A DNA stretch of 64,000 nucleotides from JACCTU01 sp963798985 (GTDB taxonomy: Bacteria; Actinomycetota; Thermoleophilia; Gaiellales; Gaiellaceae). Of this stretch, positions 36,952 to 43,814 are shown piece by piece. Position numbers and translations under genes: made by a program. The stretch is taken from assembly GCA_963798985.1 (NCBI GenBank), contig CAWCVL010000007.1:186001-250000 (forward strand), given 5' to 3'. The notes beneath the pieces were generated by a model. The model saw only the letters and a program-made list of their open reading frames with translations. It was not told where the DNA came from and searched no databases. Each line of letters begins with the position of its first letter. The stretch's first letter is position 1.

Positions 36952-37188
36952 TCAGGACCTGGCCTCGGCCAGGGCGGGGCGGTTGCGGGCGATGGCGACG
37001 AGACGGACGGCGCAGTACACGCCTGCGATGCCGACGGCGCCGTAGACGATGCGGCTGAGCGCACTCGTCTCGCCGAACTCGTTGCCGGTGATCGAGGCGA
37101 CGAGGTCGTACTCCGCGAGCGCCACGAGCCCCCAGTTCAGGGCGCCGACGATCACGAGCGTTGCCGCGAGCAGATCGGTGGGACGCAT
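36952..37188 (-). CDS. DUF378 small membrane protein
   Basis: 78 aa, two membrane segments: LAATLVIVGALNWGLVALAE and IVYGAVGIAGVYCAVRLVAI. The motif GALNWGLVAL is the DUF378 (YuzA) signature. Function unknown for the family; other bacteria also carry such genes as stress or envelope-linked small proteins. ATG 37188 has a strong ribosome binding site (AAGGAGGA on the minus strand, 37206-37199). Start codon faces the carH-like gene across 96 bp. The fasciclin start is 26 nt downstream, so the two form one unit. Confidence 0.85.
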   Translation of the reverse strand: MRPTDLLAATLVIVGALNWGLVALAEYDLVASITGNEFGETSALSRIVYGAVGIAGVYCAVRLVAIARNRPALAEARS

Positions 37189-37198
37189 GACCTTTCTT

Positions 37199-37284
37199 CC
37201 TCCTTTGTCCAGGGTTTGTCGAGGGAACGTACCGAGTGGGCCTAAGTTTGTCAAGTGTTTGTCCAAAGTCTGTACACTGCGGGG
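37199..37284. promoter_or_regulatory. CarH-type operator: five 11-bp-phased TTGTC repeats over divergent promoters
   Basis: TTTGTCCA at 37204 and TTTGTCGA at 37215 are 11 bp apart. TTTGTCAA at 37247, TTTGTCCA at 37258 and TCTGTACA at 37269 are again 11 bp apart. The last contains CTGTACAC (37270-37277), which fits the nTnTACAn direct-repeat consensus I recall for CarH. On the minus strand TTGACA (37254-37249), a 17-nt spacer and TACGTT (37231-37226) make the DUF378 promoter. On the plus strand TTGTCA (37248-37253) and TACACT (37273-37278) precede ATG 37285 by 6 nt, so carH would be leaderless and self-repressed. Confidence 0.75.
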
Positions 37285-38120
37285 ATGCGGGGCTACGTGC
37301 GGATCGGTGAGCTGTCGCGGCGGACGGGCGTGCCGGAGGCGACGCTCCGCGCCTGGGAGCGGCGGTACTCGCTGCTCCGCCCCGAGCGTTCCGGAGGGGG
37401 CTTTCGGCTTTACGCGGACGACGACATCGCGCGTGTGCGGTCGATGCGGGAGCACCTCGACCGCGGTGTCTCGGCGTCCGAGGCGGCGCGCCTCGCCCTC
37501 GACGAGCCGGCAACGAGCGGCGTCGCGCCCGCCGAGGGCCTCGCGAACGAGCTCGCTGCCGCCCTCGAGGCGCTCGACGACGTCGCCGTCCAGACAGCGC
37601 TCGACCGCACGCTTGCGACGCTCACCGTCGAAGGGGCGCTACGCGACGTGCTGCTTCCGGTGATGCGCGACGTCGGACGAGGGTGGGAGGACGACCAGGC
37701 GGCGATCGCGCGCGAGCACTTCGCCACGAACCTCGTGCGCGGCCGGTTGCTCGCGCTCGCGCGAGGCTGGGATCTCGGCGGCGGGCCTCGCGCACTCCTC
37801 GCGTGCGCGCCCGAGGAGCAGCACGATCTCGGCCTGATCGCGTTCGGCCTGGCGCTCCGGGGCCGCGGCTGGCGGATCACCTACCTCGGGCCGAGCACGC
37901 CGCTTGCGACACTCGCAGAAGCGGCGCAGCTGACCGACCCGGCGCTGATCGTGCTGAGCTCGTCGCTCGAGCCGCAGCTCGGGCCGACCCCGAGCTCCGC
38001 GAGCTGGCCTCGCGCTTCCGCCTCGCGCTCGGGGGTCCGGGTGCCACTGAAGCGCTGGCGTCGCGGGTCGGCGCGGAGCTCCTCGCCGACGACCCGCTCG
38101 ACGCAGCGGCGGCGGTCTAG
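37285..38120 (+). CDS. carH: CarH-type B12-dependent photoreceptor, MerR family (frameshift near 37983)
   Basis: About 278 aa if one base is restored at the GGG of 37981-37983. The MerR-type winged helix covers residues 1-70 (YVRIGELSRRTGVPEATLRA). The four-helix and cobalamin domains follow: W134-x9-E144-H145 in RGWEDDQAAIAREHF matches the Wx9EH photosensor motif, and E177-x2-H180-x2-G183 (EEQHDLG) gives the lower axial His ligand of adenosylcobalamin. All four residues are offset by +3 from Thermus CarH as I remember it. The residue after the Trp is Glu135, where Thermus has His132. In the dark such proteins bind DNA as tetramers and light releases them. Confidence 0.88.
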
Positions 38121-39362
38121 CGCTCGAGCGCGAGCAGGTCGTCGACCGTCTCGCGGCGACGGACGACCCGCGCCGCGCCGTCCGCGACCAAGACGGCCGC
38201 CAGGCGCGGAACGCACGTTGTAGTTCGACGCCATCGCGAGCGTGTAGGCGCCCGTTGCGGGAACGGCCAGCAAGTCGCCGCGGCGGGGCTCGGGGAGCTC
38301 GACGCTGTCGATGAGCACATCGCCCGACTCGCAGTGCTTCCCCGCAATGCGATAGGGGCCTGTCGCCGGCTCGTTCGCACGGTTCGCGAGCAGTGCCGTG
38401 TAGCGCGCGCCGTACAACTGCGGCCGTGGGTTGTCCGACATCCCGCCGTCGACCGCGACCCAGGCGATCGACTCGCTCACGTGCTTGACGATGCCGACGC
38501 GGTAGAGCGTCACGCCCGCCGGTCCGACGATCGATCGCCCGGGCTCGAGGATGAGTTGAGGGGGCGGAAGATCGTGCGTGGCCCAGGCGGCTTCCAGTTG
38601 CGCGAGCAGCCCGTGCACGAAGTCGGCGATCGCGGGCGGGGCGGCATCCTCCGGCGACGTGCGCACACCGAGCCCGCCGCCGAGATCGACGATCTCCGGT
38701 GTCCAGCCGAGCCGATCGCGGCATTGCGCGGCGAACTCGGCGAGCCGGTCGACGGTCCGGCGCGCCGCGCCTCCGTCGACGAGCTGCGAGCCGATGTGCA
38801 CGTGCAGCCCGAGCGGCTGCGCGCGCTCGATCACCTCGAGCGCCTGCTCGGGCGGCAGCCCGAACTTCGACCCGTGCTGCCCGGTGCGGATCGCCTCGTG
38901 CGTCTCGGCCTCGACTCCGAGCGTCAGCCGGACGAGCGTCCGCCGGACGCCGGCCGCCGCCGCGCGCTCGACCTCGTCGAGCGCGTCGAGCACGACCAGC
39001 GCTCCTGTCGCCGCTGCCTCGGCGAGCTCCGCGTCGTCCTTGTTGTTCCCGTGCACGACGAGTGCGTCGCCGGCGACTCCGGCGCGCTGCGCGAACCGCA
39101 GCTCACCGAGCGTCGACACGTCGGCGCCGAGCCCCTCCTCGGCGAGCAGGCGCATCACCGAGACGTTCGGGAACGCCTTCGTCCCGTAGACGACGAGCGC
39201 GTCCGGCGCCGCGTCCCGGTATGCGCGCGCGCGAGCCCGGATCGTCGCCTCGCAGAGCACGAGCAGCGGGGTTCCGTGCTCCTCGGCGAGCGTCGAGGCA
39301 GGGATGCCCGCGACCGAGAGGTGCCCGCTTTCGACCGCCGCGGTGTCCGGGAAGAGGTCCAT
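38117..39362 (-). CDS. lysA: Diaminopimelate decarboxylase (frameshift near 38213)
   Basis: About 414 aa PLP enzyme that makes L-lysine from meso-diaminopimelate. VVYGTKAFPNVSVMRLLAEE carries the PLP lysine, VHGNNKDDAELAEA, HVHIGSQL, DLGGGLGV and EPGRSIVGPAGV are the cofactor sites, and HCESGDVL contains the active-site Cys from the partner subunit. A surplus base at about 38213 separates YTLAMASNYNV from VPRLAAVLVADGAARVVRRR; removing it gives the normal C-terminus. Start ATG 39362 (or 39380). Its TAG shares CTAG with the carH stop. Confidence 0.93.
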
Positions 39363-39380
39363 GGGCAGGATTGTTCCCAC

Positions 39381-40214
39381 ATGCGCCGCTTCCTCGTCTC
39401 CCTGCCCGAGCGGATCCTCCGTTCACTCGTCGCGTTGGCCGGCGGCGCGGTGCACGAGACCGCGCAGCTCGTGCTGCCGCGGCTCGTTCGGCGCTCACGC
39501 TTCTACGAGGCCACTGCCAAGAACCTGCTGCGCGTGGCGATCGAGCTCGTCGGCCGGGTCGAAGGGTCGCCGACAGTCGAGGAGACCGCTCCGAAGGAGC
39601 TCGCTCTCCGCAAGGGCGCGGGCAACGTGGTCGAGCTCGGCTCGATCGCGGCGTTCGGGTTCTCGCCGCTCTGGCTGCTCGCGGGCGCGAGCGACGTGGC
39701 TCGCGGCTCGCGTGTCTACCTCGCCGAGCTCGTCCGCGAGCTCAAGCAGGCTGACGTTCTGGGCGACCAGGTGCAGATCGCGTCCGTCGACGGGCTGCTC
39801 GGCGTGCTCGAGCGCGGCGCGGGCCGAACGGCGCGCCTGATCGACATCCCACCGCTCGAGCTCGCCGAGTTACGGACGTCGCTCGGCGAACTGCGGGCCG
39901 AGGCCGACTCGCTTCCGACTCCGCAGGCACTCGCTGCACTCTTCCGCGCGCTTCAGGACGAGGCGCGGCGCGAGAACCGCACGCTGCTCGAGGTCTCCTC
40001 GGGCCTCGGGCTCGCGTTTCTGCTGTCCGCCCGGAGCGTCGGACGTGAGCATCTCGTCGTCCCGTACATCGAGGATTGGAAGCCGCTTCGTCGCGAAGGC
40101 TTCGGCGACTACGCGCGCCGGGTCTCGTTCCCGTATCGCAACGCGGTGACGGGGCACTTCGACCCGGCGCAGGAGACGCACACGGAACGAGCGCTGGAGA
40201 AGCTAGGCGGCTAG
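39381..40214 (+). CDS. Unrecognised protein, partly membrane-associated (EcsC-like layout)
   Basis: 277 aa. I do not recognise a firm family. The N-terminal third is amphipathic and basic (LPERILRSLVALAGGAVHET, RLVRRSRFYEATAKNLLRV). A Gly-rich hydrophobic stretch at about residues 80-110 (GNVVELGSIAAFGFSPLWLL, AGASDVARGSRVYLAELV) resembles the membrane-facing helices of EcsC-type proteins. A long charged helical region follows (ELRTSLGELRAEADSLPTPQ), then a second hydrophobic part and a polar C-terminus (FDPAQETHTERALEKLGG). ATG 39381 faces lysA over 18 bp. Its TAG shares CTAG with the convergent cupin gene. Confidence 0.7.
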   Translation: MRRFLVSLPERILRSLVALAGGAVHETAQLVLPRLVRRSRFYEATAKNLLRVAIELVGRVEGSPTVEETAPKELALRKGAGNVVELGSIAAFGFSPLWLLAGASDVARGSRVYLAELVRELKQADVLGDQVQIASVDGLLGVLERGAGRTARLIDIPPLELAELRTSLGELRAEADSLPTPQALAALFRALQDEARRENRTLLEVSSGLGLAFLLSARSVGREHLVVPYIEDWKPLRREGFGDYARRVSFPYRNAVTGHFDPAQETHTERALEKLGG

Positions 40215-40600
40215 CTCCACCAGCCCTGCTCCGTGTTCGCGTCGCCAGGGCCGGTGTTCGGCGCGCCGATCGCGATGATCTCGAGGCCGTCCGCGTCCGC
40301 CTCGAACCCGCGCATAGTGTCCTTGTGCACGCGCACCGCGTCCCACTGCTTGAGCTCGCGAACGTCGTCGCCGAGCTTGACGCGGCCGCTGCCCCCAACG
40401 ACGACGAAGACCTCCTCCTGGTTCTTGTGGTTGTGGCCGAACGGGATCCGGTAGTTCGACTCCATGCGGATGTAGCTGACGCCGGCGTTCTCCATGTCCA
40501 GCGGCACGCGGCCCATCCGGAACTCGAGGTCGGGGGAGAGACCGAACTTCGGGGCCTGGTCCTCGACCTCTTTCAGGTTGACGTGTGTGTATTCGTTCAT
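40211..40600 (-). CDS. Cupin-domain protein
   Basis: 129 aa single cupin barrel. Motif 1 is FGHNHKNQEEVFVVVGGSGR, which has the two His and the Glu of a metal site (HxH-x4-E form), and motif 2 is KHDTMRGF-like (VHKDTMRGFEADADGLEII), so a metal-binding site is plausible. Such small cupins act as enzymes (isomerase, dioxygenase, epimerase) or sensors; the substrate is not readable. ATG 40600 sits 36 nt from the leuS leader peptide on the other strand. It ends in the shared CTAG at 40211-40214. Confidence 0.87.
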   Translation of the reverse strand: MNEYTHVNLKEVEDQAPKFGLSPDLEFRMGRVPLDMENAGVSYIRMESNYRIPFGHNHKNQEEVFVVVGGSGRVKLGDDVRELKQWDAVRVHKDTMRGFEADADGLEIIAIGAPNTGPGDANTEQGWWS

Positions 40601-40636
40601 GGCGTCGATTCTCGCCCCCTGCTACATTCAGCGCAA

Positions 40637-40660
40637 ATGCGAAAGGAGCTCCTTCTCTAG
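40637..40660 (+). CDS. Leader peptide MRKELLL of leuS (ribosome-mediated attenuation)
   Basis: Seven codons, ATG CGA AAG GAG CTC CTT CTC, then TAG: three consecutive Leu codons just before the stop. TACATT (40623-40628) is a -10 box 8 nt before the ATG, so the leader peptide would be translated from a leaderless 5' end. Leucine codons in a peptide placed upstream of an intrinsic terminator and then leucyl-tRNA synthetase is the classical attenuation layout: ribosomes pausing at Leu codons when charged tRNA-Leu is scarce would prevent the terminator and raise leuS expression. The folding competition itself is inferred. Confidence 0.75.
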   Translation: MRKELLL

Positions 40661-40664
40661 CGCA

Positions 40665-40722
40665 GGAAGCCGACGCGGCAGACCCCGCGACAGCTTCCGA
40701 CGGCCTCGACAGAGGCCGTTTT
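40665..40722 (+). terminator. leuS attenuator: nested hairpin followed by intrinsic terminator
   Basis: Terminator stem ACGGCCTC (40700-40707), loop GACA, GAGGCCGT (40712-40719), then TTTC: a perfect 8-bp stem with a short U-run, ending 11 nt before the leuS ATG. Upstream, GGAAGC (40665-40670) pairs with GCTTCC (40693-40698) around an inner CGCGG/CCGCG stem. GAAGCCG (40666-40672) can also pair with CGGCCTC (40701-40707) with one mismatch, which would break the terminator: a candidate antiterminator located right after the leader peptide. Confidence 0.75.
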
Positions 40723-40733
40723 CGTCTCCGGAC

Positions 40734-43172
40734 ATGGACCGATACGACCCACAAGCGATCGAGCCCAAGTGGCAGCAGGTCTGGGAGGCCGAGAAGGCCT
40801 TCGAAGCCACGGATGAGCGGATCCAGCCGAAGTCGTACGTCCTCGAGCAGCTCCCGTACCCCTCGGGGACGCTGCACATGGGGCACATGCTCGTCTACAC
40901 GATCGGCGACGTGCAGACGCACTTCCGCCGTCGCAACGGCGCGCACGTGCTGCACCCGATGGGCTTCGACTCGTTCGGCTTGCCGGCGGAAAATGCGGCG
41001 ATTCGGGAGGGCGGTCACCCTCGCGAGATCGTCGAGCGGAACATCGCGAGCATCCGCCGCTCGATGCGCCGCATCGGGTGGGCGATCGACTGGTCGCGCG
41101 AGCTGTCGACGCACGACCCCCGGTACTACCGCTGGCAGCAGTGGCTCTTCCTGAAGTTCCTCGAGCGCGGGATCGCTTACCGCAAGGCCGCCCCCGTCAA
41201 GTGGTGCCCGAACGACCAGACGGTGCTCGCGAACGAGCAGGTGACGGCTGACGGGCGCTGCGAGCGCTGCGGCGCCCTCGTCGAGTCGCGGCTGATGGAG
41301 CAGTGGTTCTTCCGGATCACCGACTACGCGCAGGTGCTGCTGGACGACCTCGAGACGCTGGACTGGCCGGAGTCGATCAAGGCGCGCCAGCGCAACTGGA
41401 TCGGCCGGTCTGACGGCGCCGAGATCTCGTTCAGGATCGAGGAGCTCGACATCGACGTGCCCGTGTTCACCACGCGTCCGGACACGCTGTTCGGCGCGAC
41501 GTTCTTCGTGCTCGCGCCCGAGCACGAGCTCGTCGAGCAGCTGGCGGCACGCGCCGAGAACGGCGACGAGATTCGCGCGTACGTGCAGCGCGCGGCCCTG
41601 AAGAAAACCGAGGAGCGCGCGGCAGCCGAGGTGAAGACCGGCGTCTTCACCGGCTTCCACGTCGTGAACCCAGTGAACGGCGAGCGGCTGCCGGTCTACG
41701 TCGCGGACTACGTGCTGACCGACTACGGCACCGGCGCGATCATGGCCGTGCCCGGTCACGACGAGCGCGACTTCGCGTTCGCGCAGGCGTACGAACTGCC
41801 CGTGCGAGAGGTCGTGCGTTCTGCGGACGGCGAGGCCGTCGAGCTGCCGTACGTCTCGAAGTCCGAAGACGACGTGCTCGTGAGCTCGAACGGGTTCGAC
41901 GGGCTGTCGGTGCCCGAGGGCGGCCGGCGGATCGTCGAGAAGCTCGAGGCAGAGGGTCGCGGGCGCTTCGCGGTCAACTACCGGCTGCGCGACTGGGGTT
42001 GGTCGCGGCAGCGCTACTGGGGCTGCCCGATCCCCGTCGTCTACTGCGAGACCGACGGGATCGTCCCGGTGCCGGAGAGCGAGCTGCCCGTCGTGCTGCC
42101 ATACGTCGAGGACTTCAAGCCGAAGGGCAAGCCGCCGCTCGCCCAGGCGGAGGACTGGATCAACGTGCCGTGCCCGAAGTGCGGCAAGCCCGCAAAGCGC
42201 GAAGCCGAGACGATGGACACGTTCGTCGACTCGGCGTGGTACTTCCTGCGCTACTGCGACCCGCACAACGATCGCGCGCCGTTCGAGCGCGAGCCGGTCG
42301 ACTACTGGAACCCCGTCGACCTCTACATCGGCGGCGTCGACCACGCGACGATGCACATGATCTACGCGCGCTACTTCGTCAAGGTGTTGAACGATATGGG
42401 CATGCTCGGCTTCCGCGAGCCGTTCGCCGCCTTCTACTCGAACGGCTGGGTCACGGTCGGCGACAAGAAGATCTCGAAGCGCGCAGGCAACGCCGTCGGC
42501 CCCGACGAGTATGTCGACCAGTACGGCGCTGATCCGGTTCGTCTCTACATCCTCTTCATCGGACCCGCGGACCAGGACATGGAGTGGACGCCGGAAGGTG
42601 TCGATGCGATGTCGCGCTTCGTTCGGCGGCTGTGGCGGATCGTCAACGACGTCGCGGAGAACGCGCCGCCGGGCGACGGCCAGGTCGGCGCGCTGACGCG
42701 CAAGGCGCACGCGACGATCGCCAAGGTGACGGACGACGTCGGCCGGCGGTACGCGTTCAACACCGCGATCTCAGCGGTGATGGAGCTCGTGAACGAGCTG
42801 CACCGCGAGCCGCACGGAGCGGAGGCTCGCTTCGCGGCCGAGACGGCGGTGTCGCTGCTACAGCCGTACGCCCCGCACGTGACCGAAGAGCTGTGGCAGC
42901 GGCTGGGCCGCGAGCACCTGTGGGCCGAGCCCTGGCCGGCCGCCGACGAGTCGCTGCTGGAGCGGGCGACGTTCGAGCTGGTCGTGCAGGTCAACGGGAA
43001 GGTGCGCGACCGGGTCGAGGTGCCGGCCGACGCGTCGGAGGACGAGCTCGTCGCGGCCGCGCGGGAGTCCGAGCGCGTGCAGAGCTTCATCGACGGCGCC
43101 GAGGTGCAGCAGACGATCGTCGTGCCGCAGAAGCTCGTCAACATCGTGCTCGGGTCGTCCGGGACGAACTGA
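40734..43172 (+). CDS. leuS: Leucyl-tRNA synthetase
   Basis: 812 aa class I synthetase. YPSGTLHMGHMLVYTIGD contains the HIGH-type motif (HMGH), WCPNDQTVLANEQV and the editing domain with TTRPDTLFGATFFVLAPEHE and YGTGAIMAVPGHDERD are present, and the KMSKS loop reads KISKRAGN, a weaker variant. The C-terminal anticodon-binding and ELVVQVNGKVRD segments are complete, so the length matches bacterial LeuRS. ATG 40734 has no good ribosome binding site because the attenuator lies right before it. First gene of a housekeeping run that continues to era. Confidence 0.97.
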   Translation: MDRYDPQAIEPKWQQVWEAEKAFEATDERIQPKSYVLEQLPYPSGTLHMGHMLVYTIGDVQTHFRRRNGAHVLHPMGFDSFGLPAENAAIREGGHPREIVERNIASIRRSMRRIGWAIDWSRELSTHDPRYYRWQQWLFLKFLERGIAYRKAAPVKWCPNDQTVLANEQVTADGRCERCGALVESRLMEQWFFRITDYAQVLLDDLETLDWPESIKARQRNWIGRSDGAEISFRIEELDIDVPVFTTRPDTLFGATFFVLAPEHELVEQLAARAENGDEIRAYVQRAALKKTEERAAAEVKTGVFTGFHVVNPVNGERLPVYVADYVLTDYGTGAIMAVPGHDERDFAFAQAYELPVREVVRSADGEAVELPYVSKSEDDVLVSSNGFDGLSVPEGGRRIVEKLEAEGRGRFAVNYRLRDWGWSRQRYWGCPIPVVYCETDGIVPVPESELPVVLPYVEDFKPKGKPPLAQAEDWINVPCPKCGKPAKREAETMDTFVDSAWYFLRYCDPHNDRAPFEREPVDYWNPVDLYIGGVDHATMHMIYARYFVKVLNDMGMLGFREPFAAFYSNGWVTVGDKKISKRAGNAVGPDEYVDQYGADPVRLYILFIGPADQDMEWTPEGVDAMSRFVRRLWRIVNDVAENAPPGDGQVGALTRKAHATIAKVTDDVGRRYAFNTAISAVMELVNELHREPHGAEARFAAETAVSLLQPYAPHVTEELWQRLGREHLWAEPWPAADESLLERATFELVVQVNGKVRDRVEVPADASEDELVAAARESERVQSFIDGAEVQQTIVVPQKLVNIVLGSSGTN

Positions 43173-43190
43173 CCCACACTCGGCACGAAG

Positions 43191-43210
43191 CCGTCACACA
43201 CGTGTGACGG
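43191..43210. promoter_or_regulatory. 20-bp inverted repeat upstream of comEA
   Basis: CCGTCACAC (43191-43199), centre AC, GTGTGACGG (43202-43210): a 9-bp perfect inverted repeat between leuS and comEA, 23 bp before the comEA ATG. No T-run follows, so an operator for a dimeric regulator of the competence genes is more likely than a terminator. Confidence 0.5.
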
Positions 43211-43232
43211 ATCTGTCGCCACGCTTGGCGAC

Positions 43233-43814
43233 ATGCCGCAACTCTCGGTTTCGCGGACGAACGCACTCGCCGGCGCGGCGGCGCTCCTCGTCGTCCTGGT
43301 CCTGGCGGGGCGGTTCCTGCTCGGGACGGGCGCGGCGACGTCGTCTGCCGAGGCCGGGATCGCGCTCGGTGCGGAGCCGATCCGGGCGGCTCCCGCCCCA
43401 CCGGTGGTCGTCCACGTCGTCGGCGCCGTGCAGGTTCCGGGGCTGTACCGACTCGCACGGGGCAAGCGCGTCGCCGACGCGGTCGCCCGGGCCGGCGGTG
43501 CGACGGGGAGGGCCGACCTTGCGCTGATCAACCTTGCAGCGCTCGTCTCCGACGGCCAGCAGGTCGTGGTGCCGGCTCGCGCGCCCCCGGGTGCCGCACC
43601 TGCGACCGGCGAGGCCGCAGGCGGGCCGGTGCATCTGAACAGCGCGACGATCGAGCAGCTCGATGCTCTGCCCGGTGTCGGTCCGGTCACCGCGCAGAAG
43701 ATCGTGGACTATCGCGAGAAGCACGGCGCGTTCAGCTCGGTCCGCGAGCTCGACGCGATCCCGGGAATCGGGCCCGCGCGGCTCGCGCAGCTGTCGGAGC
43801 TCGTCGCGCCGTGA
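43233..43814 (+). CDS. comEA: Competence DNA-binding protein ComEA
   Basis: 193 aa. N-terminal membrane anchor (ALAGAAALLVVLVLAGRFLL), a SLBB domain (VVVHVVGAVQVPGLYRLARG, ADAVARAGGAT), a Pro/Ala linker, and a C-terminal helix-hairpin-helix pair (LNSATIEQLDALPGVGPVTA, REKHGAFSSVRELDAIPGIG) that binds double-stranded DNA. In transforming bacteria it catches DNA for ComEC, which is encoded by the next gene (GTGA overlap at 43811). ATG 43233 has no obvious ribosome binding site. Confidence 0.94.
   Translation: MPQLSVSRTNALAGAAALLVVLVLAGRFLLGTGAATSSAEAGIALGAEPIRAAPAPPVVVHVVGAVQVPGLYRLARGKRVADAVARAGGATGRADLALINLAALVSDGQQVVVPARAPPGAAPATGEAAGGPVHLNSATIEQLDALPGVGPVTAQKIVDYREKHGAFSSVRELDAIPGIGPARLAQLSELVAP

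Noticed and set aside
43191..43210. CRP-type site TGTGA-N6-TCACA before comEA
   Set aside because: The half-sites are in the reverse order (TCACA then TGTGA), so it does not match a CRP/FNR operator.
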